NCBI GenBank assembly: GCA_963621145.1
Contig: CAVFDI010000001.1
Location: 118,907-182,906, forward strand
Direction of reading: 5' to 3'
DNA length: 64,000 bases
DNA from: W0P28-013 sp963621145
Lineage (GTDB): Bacteria > Bacteroidota > Bacteroidia > Bacteroidales > Paludibacteraceae
In this document: piece by piece, positions 59,728 through 64,000 of the stretch
Position numbering within the stretch: the first letter of the stretch is position 1
Layout of the letters: every line of letters begins with the position of its first letter
Made by a program: the position numbers and the translations under genes
The notes under the pieces: generated by a model
The model's input: only the letters and a program-made list of their open reading frames with translations
What the model was told of the DNA's origin: nothing
Database searches by the model: none

Positions 59728-60273
59728 ATGGTATACAAATTCCTACTTTTATCGGACGAGGTCGAGGACTTTCGCCGCGAAATTGAGATTGACGCCGACG
59801 CTACTTTTCTGCAATTTCACGAGGCAATTCAGAAGTGTGCAGGCTACACGCAAAAAGAGATAACTTCGTTTTTCATTTGCAACGAGGCATGGGAAAAAGA
59901 ACAGGAAATTCTGCTGTTCGACATGGGCGCAAATTCCGACGAGGATACCTATCTGATGTCCGAAACGCGCCTGTCCGACCTCATCAGCGACAAAGGTCAG
60001 CGCTTGCTCTATGTGTTCGACAATCTGAACGAACGCTCGTTCTTTGTTGAGCTGAAAAAGATAACCACGGGCAACGACCTCGACGAGCCAGTTTGCACGC
60101 TGAGCAAAGGCAAAGCACCTGCGCAAACTGTCGATATGGAGGCTTTTGCCAACAAAATATCGACCGACATCGACCCTGAATTTTATGGTGGCGACGACTT
60201 CGATCCCGACGAAATTGACGAAGAGGGCTTTGGCAATATGTCGTTCGACGAGAATGGCAATGAGATTTATTGA
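59728..60273 (+). CDS. pRiA4b ORF-3-like protein
   Basis: The 181-residue protein opens VYKFLLLSDEVEDFRREIEI, followed by FLQFHEAIQKCAGYTQKEIT and FFICNEAWEKEQEI, the alpha/beta pattern of the pRiA4b ORF-3-like fold (sometimes annotated as IS1096 passenger). The C-terminal third is very acidic (DPEFYGGDDFDPDEIDEEGF). There is no transposon signature here; it is a chromosomal gene upstream of miaA with its own promoter. Function unknown. The acidic tail could mimic nucleic acid or bind a basic partner, which is speculation. Confidence 0.75.
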   Translation: MVYKFLLLSDEVEDFRREIEIDADATFLQFHEAIQKCAGYTQKEITSFFICNEAWEKEQEILLFDMGANSDEDTYLMSETRLSDLISDKGQRLLYVFDNLNERSFFVELKKITTGNDLDEPVCTLSKGKAPAQTVDMEAFANKISTDIDPEFYGGDDFDPDEIDEEGFGNMSFDENGNEIY

Positions 60274-60345
60274 TTGAGTAAAGAATAAGGAATAAAGACA
60301 GGCATTGCTGCGCAACCTGAAACCTGAAGCTTGTAACTTGTAACT

Positions 60346-61284
60346 TTGTCACTTCGCGGAAAACTTTTTGTGCTGGTTGGTCCAACGGGCGTTGGCAAAA
60401 CCGATATCAGCCTGACGCTCGCCAAAAGGTTGGGCTGCGACATTGTGTCGTGCGATTCGCGGCAGATGTTTCGCGAAATGCGCATTGGTACAGCCGCTCC
60501 CACCGACGAGCAGTTGGCCGAGGTGAAACATCATTTTGTGGCTTGCCGCTCCATCGACGAACCGTATAGCGCAGGGCAGTTCGAACTCGACGCCATTCCA
60601 GTGATCGAAGCTGAGATTGCTCGCACGGGCAGCGCATTGCTCACTGGCGGATCCATGCTCTATGCCGATGCCATTTGTCGAGGAATTGACGACCTGCCAA
60701 CCATCGATGATGAGACGCGCCAAAGTGTGGCGGAATTTTACGAACATCATGGCATCGAAGGCATTCGGCGGCGGTTGCGCCAACTCGACCCAGAGCATTA
60801 TGCCGAGGTCGATCTGAAAAATGCCAAACGCATGATGCACGCACTAGAAGTGATGCAGATGACGGGGCGAAAATTCTCCGAACTGCGCACCAATCGGGTA
60901 AAAGAGCGCTCGTTCGACATTGTGAAAATCGGTCTGAACCGTCCGCGCGCCGAACTCTACGAGCGCATCAACCAGCGTACGCTGCAGATGATGGAGCAGG
61001 GATTGGAACAAGAGGCGCACGGTTTGTTCCCATTTCGCCATTTGAATGCGCTTAACACGGTGGGCTACAAGGAGTTATTCAACTATTTCGATGGCACTTG
61101 GACGCACGACTATGCCATCGGCATGATACAGCAAAACACGCGTCGCTACGCAAAAAAACAACTGTCGTGGTTCGGTCGCGACCCAGAGATAAAATGGTTT
61201 CACCCCGACGAGAGAGAAAAAATAATCGATTTAATTGATAATTGCAGTGCCCGAGATAAGTCGCAGTGTTCCAGTGCTTTATAA
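60346..61284 (+). CDS. miaA: tRNA dimethylallyltransferase
   Basis: MiaA isoprenylates adenosine 37 in tRNAs reading codons that start with U. The 312-residue protein has the P-loop VLVGPTGVGKTDIS, then DIVSCDSRQMFREMRIGTA, the PYSAGQFELDA segment and LLTGGSMLYADA, all diagnostic. The frame opens at a TTG (60346) just after AACCTGAAACCTGAAGCTTG-type words. There is no in-frame ATG ahead of the P-loop, so TTG is the probable start, weakly supported. It follows the pRiA4b-like gene by 72 bp. Confidence 0.92.
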   Translation: MSLRGKLFVLVGPTGVGKTDISLTLAKRLGCDIVSCDSRQMFREMRIGTAAPTDEQLAEVKHHFVACRSIDEPYSAGQFELDAIPVIEAEIARTGSALLTGGSMLYADAICRGIDDLPTIDDETRQSVAEFYEHHGIEGIRRRLRQLDPEHYAEVDLKNAKRMMHALEVMQMTGRKFSELRTNRVKERSFDIVKIGLNRPRAELYERINQRTLQMMEQGLEQEAHGLFPFRHLNALNTVGYKELFNYFDGTWTHDYAIGMIQQNTRRYAKKQLSWFGRDPEIKWFHPDEREKIIDLIDNCSARDKSQCSSAL

Positions 61285-61318
61285 ACTTTCAAACTTTATA
61301 GACTTTATAAACTAACTA

Positions 61319-61942
61319 ATGTTTCACACCATAATAATAGGCATAATCATTGGTTTGCTCACTTCGGTGCCGGTGGGACCGTTGGGCATTCTCACCATTC
61401 AGCGCACGCTCAATCGCGGACGTTGGCATGGCGTGGTGACGGGTCTTGGTGCGTCCACGTCCGACCTGATTTATGCCGCCATTGTGGGATTTAGCATGAG
61501 TTTCATCACCGATTTCATTCACGAAAATCAATTTTGGATTCAGATAGTTGGTAGCCTCATCGTCATCTGTTTTGGTATTCATGTGTTCAGAAATAATCCG
61601 TCGGCGCAGCTTTCGTCGGCCAAGAAAACGAACAAAAATGGCTATCTTGGCGACTATCTTTCGGCGTTCGGACTCTGTTTCAGCAATCCGCTCATCATCT
61701 TCATTTTCATTGGTTTGTTTGCGCAATTCAATTTTTTCGAACCAGGGCAAATGTGGTACGAAAATGTGATTGGCATGCTCTCCATTTTGGTGGGCGCGTT
61801 TTGTTGGTGGCTCACGCTTACGCTGGTTGTAAGCACGCTGCGTAGCCGTTTCAATGTGCGCGGATTGTGGATTTTGAACCGTATCACAGGCAGCCTGCTG
61901 GTGCTGATTGGCGTCGTCATTTGCATAAAAGCGATAGTTTAA
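61319..61942 (+). CDS. LysE-family amino acid exporter
   Basis: The 207-residue protein has about six membrane helices. It starts IIIGIIIGLLTSVPVGPLGI, the N-terminal motif of LysE/RhtB transporters, and includes FGLCFSNPLIIFIFIGLFAQ. Members export amino acids or related small molecules across the inner membrane. The substrate is unknown here. It begins 34 bp after miaA and is followed by a heptamer tract before nadE. Confidence 0.85.
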   Translation: MFHTIIIGIIIGLLTSVPVGPLGILTIQRTLNRGRWHGVVTGLGASTSDLIYAAIVGFSMSFITDFIHENQFWIQIVGSLIVICFGIHVFRNNPSAQLSSAKKTNKNGYLGDYLSAFGLCFSNPLIIFIFIGLFAQFNFFEPGQMWYENVIGMLSILVGAFCWWLTLTLVVSTLRSRFNVRGLWILNRITGSLLVLIGVVICIKAIV

Positions 61943-61986
61943 ATTTCAGATTTCAAATTTCAGATTTCAGATTTCAGATTTCAGAT
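61941..61986 (-). repeat. Heptanucleotide tandem tract between the LysE gene and nadE
   Basis: About six copies of TTTCAGA/TTTCAAA in the plus-strand reading fill this stretch. This is the longest run of the unit in the window. Confidence 0.88.
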
Positions 61987-62038
61987 TGGCGCGCCATCAT
62001 TCTGTGATGCGTTAAAATAATCAACTTATCAACGAAAT

Positions 62039-63952
62039 ATGATCAACCACGGATTTATAAAAGCGGCGGCGGCTGTGCCAAGGGTACGCGTGGCCGATTG
62101 CGAATGGAATGCGCGCCATACGCTCGATTTGATGCACGGCGCCGACGATGTCGATGTGCAGTTGCTCGTATTCCCCGAACTTGGACTTACGGGCTACACT
62201 TGCGCCGATTTGTTTCACAATTCGCTGCTCGTCGGAAAAGCCGAAGAATGGCTCGCGTGGTTGCTCAAAGAATCTGAAAAAATCGACATCGTTACGGTGG
62301 TCGGACTGCCTGTGCAGGCACAAAATCGTCTGTTCAACTGCGCTGTGGCGTTCAAAAATGGCAAGATTCTTGGTGTAGTGCCGAAAACTTATCTGCCAAA
62401 CTACAACGAATTTTACGAAAATCGCTGGTTTGCCTCGGCTGCCGATAGCACCGAAAATAGCATTACGCTGTGCCAACAAACAGTGCCATTTGGAGCAAAT
62501 TTGCTGTTCCGCTCAGGCGATGCGAATTTCGCCATCGAACTGTGCGAAGACCTTTGGGCGCCCATTCCGCCAAGTTGTGCGCACGCTTTGGCTGGTGCCG
62601 ATATCATCGTAAATCTGTCGGCCTCGAACGAACTGACTGGCAAAAATGCCTATCTCAAAAATCTTATTCGTCAGCAATCGGCACGGTGCATTGCGGGCTA
62701 TGTCTACGCCTCGGCGGGCTTTGGCGAGTCGAGCACCGACCTTGTGTTTGCTGGCAATGCCATTGTGGCCGAAAATGGTTCGATTCTTGCCGAAAATTCG
62801 CGTTTTTCGCTGATGGAGCAACTGACTATCAGCGAGATAGATATTGAGAGCCTGCGCCATGACCGTCGGAATAAATCGGCGTTTTCGCGCAATTTGGCTG
62901 CGTTGCCCGAGCATCAATTCATCGATTTTGAGATGCCGCAAGTGCCGCTCAGCCTCACGCGTGTGGTCGATGCCACGCCTTTCATTCCGAAAAATGACGA
63001 TATGGCTGCCACCTGCGACGAGATTTTGAACATTCAGACGCACGGACTAGCCACGCGCCTCGCCACCACGGGCATAAAACAGATGGTGCTGGGCATTTCG
63101 GGCGGATTGGATTCGGCACTTGCGCTGCTTGTGTGCGTGCGCGTTTGCGACCTGCTGAAAATGCCGCGAACCAATGTAGTGGCAATCACCATGCCGGGCT
63201 TTGGCACCACGGGGCGCACCTACAAAAATGCCACCGAATTGGTACGAAATCTGGGTGCTACGCTGCGCGAAATCAGCATTGAAAAGGCTTGTATGCAGCA
63301 TTTTGCCGATATCGGTCACGATGCCACACAGCACGATACGACCTACGAAAACACGCAGGCTCGTGAGCGCACGCAAATTTTGATGGATGTGGCGAATCAG
63401 TGTGGCGGATTGGTCGTTGGCACGGGCGATTTGTCGGAGTTGGCGCTAGGCTGGGCCACCTACAACGGCGACCACATGAGCATGTATGCCGTGAACACTA
63501 GCATTCCCAAAACACTCGTACGCTACCTTGTGCGCCACGCAGCCAATAGCGATTTTGCCGCTGCCGCTCGCGCCAATCTGCTCGATATTATCGACACGCC
63601 CGTGAGTCCTGAATTGTTGCCAGCCAATGCGCAGGGCGATATTGCACAAAAAACCGAAGATTTGGTAGGCCCGTACGAACTGCACGATTTCTTTCTTTAC
63701 AACATGTTGCGCCACGGTTTTGCACCGAGCAAAATTTTGTTTTTGGCGAAACAGGCTTTCGCCGATAAATTTGACGATGCCACAATACAAAAATGGCTGC
63801 GTGTGTTTGTTCGTCGCTTTTTCAATCAGCAATTCAAGCGCTCGTGTATGCCCGATGGTCCCAAGGTAGGTAGCGTAAACCTCTCGCCGCGCGGCGATTG
63901 GCGCATGCCCAGCGACGCCAGCTCGGCCATGTGGCAAAACGAAGTGAAATAG
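62039..63952 (+). CDS. nadE: Glutamine-dependent NAD+ synthetase
   Basis: NadE amidates nicotinate adenine dinucleotide with glutamine as nitrogen source, the last step of NAD synthesis. The 637-residue protein has an N-terminal nitrilase-type glutaminase with the Glu-Lys-Cys triad: Glu47 in LLVFPELGLTGY, Lys116 in VPKTYLPNY and Cys169 in IELCEDLW. The synthetase half carries the PP-loop LGISGGLDSALALL, then MPGFGTTGRTYKNA and GTGDLSELALGWATYNGDHM. Length is right for the two-domain type. The stop is followed by a truncated GTAGGGACG palindrome at the window edge. Confidence 0.96.
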   Translation: MINHGFIKAAAAVPRVRVADCEWNARHTLDLMHGADDVDVQLLVFPELGLTGYTCADLFHNSLLVGKAEEWLAWLLKESEKIDIVTVVGLPVQAQNRLFNCAVAFKNGKILGVVPKTYLPNYNEFYENRWFASAADSTENSITLCQQTVPFGANLLFRSGDANFAIELCEDLWAPIPPSCAHALAGADIIVNLSASNELTGKNAYLKNLIRQQSARCIAGYVYASAGFGESSTDLVFAGNAIVAENGSILAENSRFSLMEQLTISEIDIESLRHDRRNKSAFSRNLAALPEHQFIDFEMPQVPLSLTRVVDATPFIPKNDDMAATCDEILNIQTHGLATRLATTGIKQMVLGISGGLDSALALLVCVRVCDLLKMPRTNVVAITMPGFGTTGRTYKNATELVRNLGATLREISIEKACMQHFADIGHDATQHDTTYENTQARERTQILMDVANQCGGLVVGTGDLSELALGWATYNGDHMSMYAVNTSIPKTLVRYLVRHAANSDFAAAARANLLDIIDTPVSPELLPANAQGDIAQKTEDLVGPYELHDFFLYNMLRHGFAPSKILFLAKQAFADKFDDATIQKWLRVFVRRFFNQQFKRSCMPDGPKVGSVNLSPRGDWRMPSDASSAMWQNEVK

Positions 63953-63982
63953 GACAATAATTGACACGTTTGGTTGTGAATT

Positions 63983-64000
63983 GTAGGGACGTGGCGCGCC
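63983..64000 (+). repeat. Dispersed palindrome, GTAGGGACG family (cut by the window end)
   Basis: GTAGGGACGTGGCGCGCC is the left arm and centre of another member. The right arm lies outside the window. Confidence 0.65.

Noticed and set aside
59728..60273. IS1096 passenger gene implying a mobile element
   Set aside because: The name is inherited from a family label. There is no transposase, terminal inverted repeat or target duplication, and the flanks are ordinary chromosomal genes.

Overview
The window is 64 kb of chromosomal DNA from a Bacteroidales-type member of the Bacteroidota, in a draft assembly with four runs of N (32125-32183, 35343-35353, 44736-45490, 47614-48496). The assignment rests on recurrent TAnnTTTG -7 promoter boxes, the lack of clear Shine-Dalgarno sequences, the type IX secretion component PorQ with a cluster of likely T9SS cargo proteins, and families typical of the phylum (DUF6089, DUF5686, DUF5683, DUF3078, GldF, tandem OmpH). 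No species can be named from sequence alone. Most of the window is core chromosome. I found no transposase, integrase, prophage or CRISPR array.

Layout. 1-4.9 kb: lgt (partial), acpP-fabF, rnhB and a DUF6089 protein leading into uppS. 4.9-11 kb: bamA, three OmpH/Skp-like chaperones, murI and a DEDDh exonuclease. 11-14.4 kb: an accessory patch with two AAA/DUF4143 ATPases, each carrying a 33-bp-period repeat array at its promoter, then a tiny membrane peptide, a zinc-ribbon ORF and tRNA-Glu(CTC). 14.6-31 kb: a long minus-strand block (M3 peptidase, yidC, xseB/xseA, mnmA, DUF5686, phosphoesterase, alkaline phosphatase, MerR regulator, lytic transglycosylase, asparaginase, glmS). 31-41 kb: a plus-strand block (ribD, radical SAM protein, two glycosyltransferases, parA-parB-DUF5683, HhH protein, porQ, cmk). 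40.9-45.5 kb: three probable T9SS cargo genes. 45.7-53 kb: acyl-CoA synthetase, M16 peptidase and PagL-like deacylase, all minus. 53-64 kb: gldF, surE, lpxB, an ECF sigma factor with an unusual membrane-spanning beta-barrel partner, DUF3078, a pRiA4b-ORF3-like protein, miaA, a LysE-family exporter and nadE.

Much of the content serves the cell envelope: lipoprotein maturation (lgt), undecaprenyl lipid (uppS), OMP assembly (bamA, ompH x3, yidC), peptidoglycan (murI, glmS, mltD), lipid A and LPS (lpxB, GT9, PagL-like) and type IX secretion (porQ plus cargo).

The most unusual signals lie between genes. (1) The two DUF4143 ATPases have upstream arrays of 33-bp units. One array is a pair of contiguous 11-11-11 palindromes whose arms differ by a compensatory base change. 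(2) A repeat of about 130 bp occurs in inverted orientation 16 kb apart, with a third fragment, and one copy supplies the end of a coding region. (3) Intergenic spaces are built from a small vocabulary of 7-8-bp-period tandem words. (4) A palindromic GTAGGGACG family is dispersed through the window. (5) Two Fur-like palindromes precede the DUF5686 gene.
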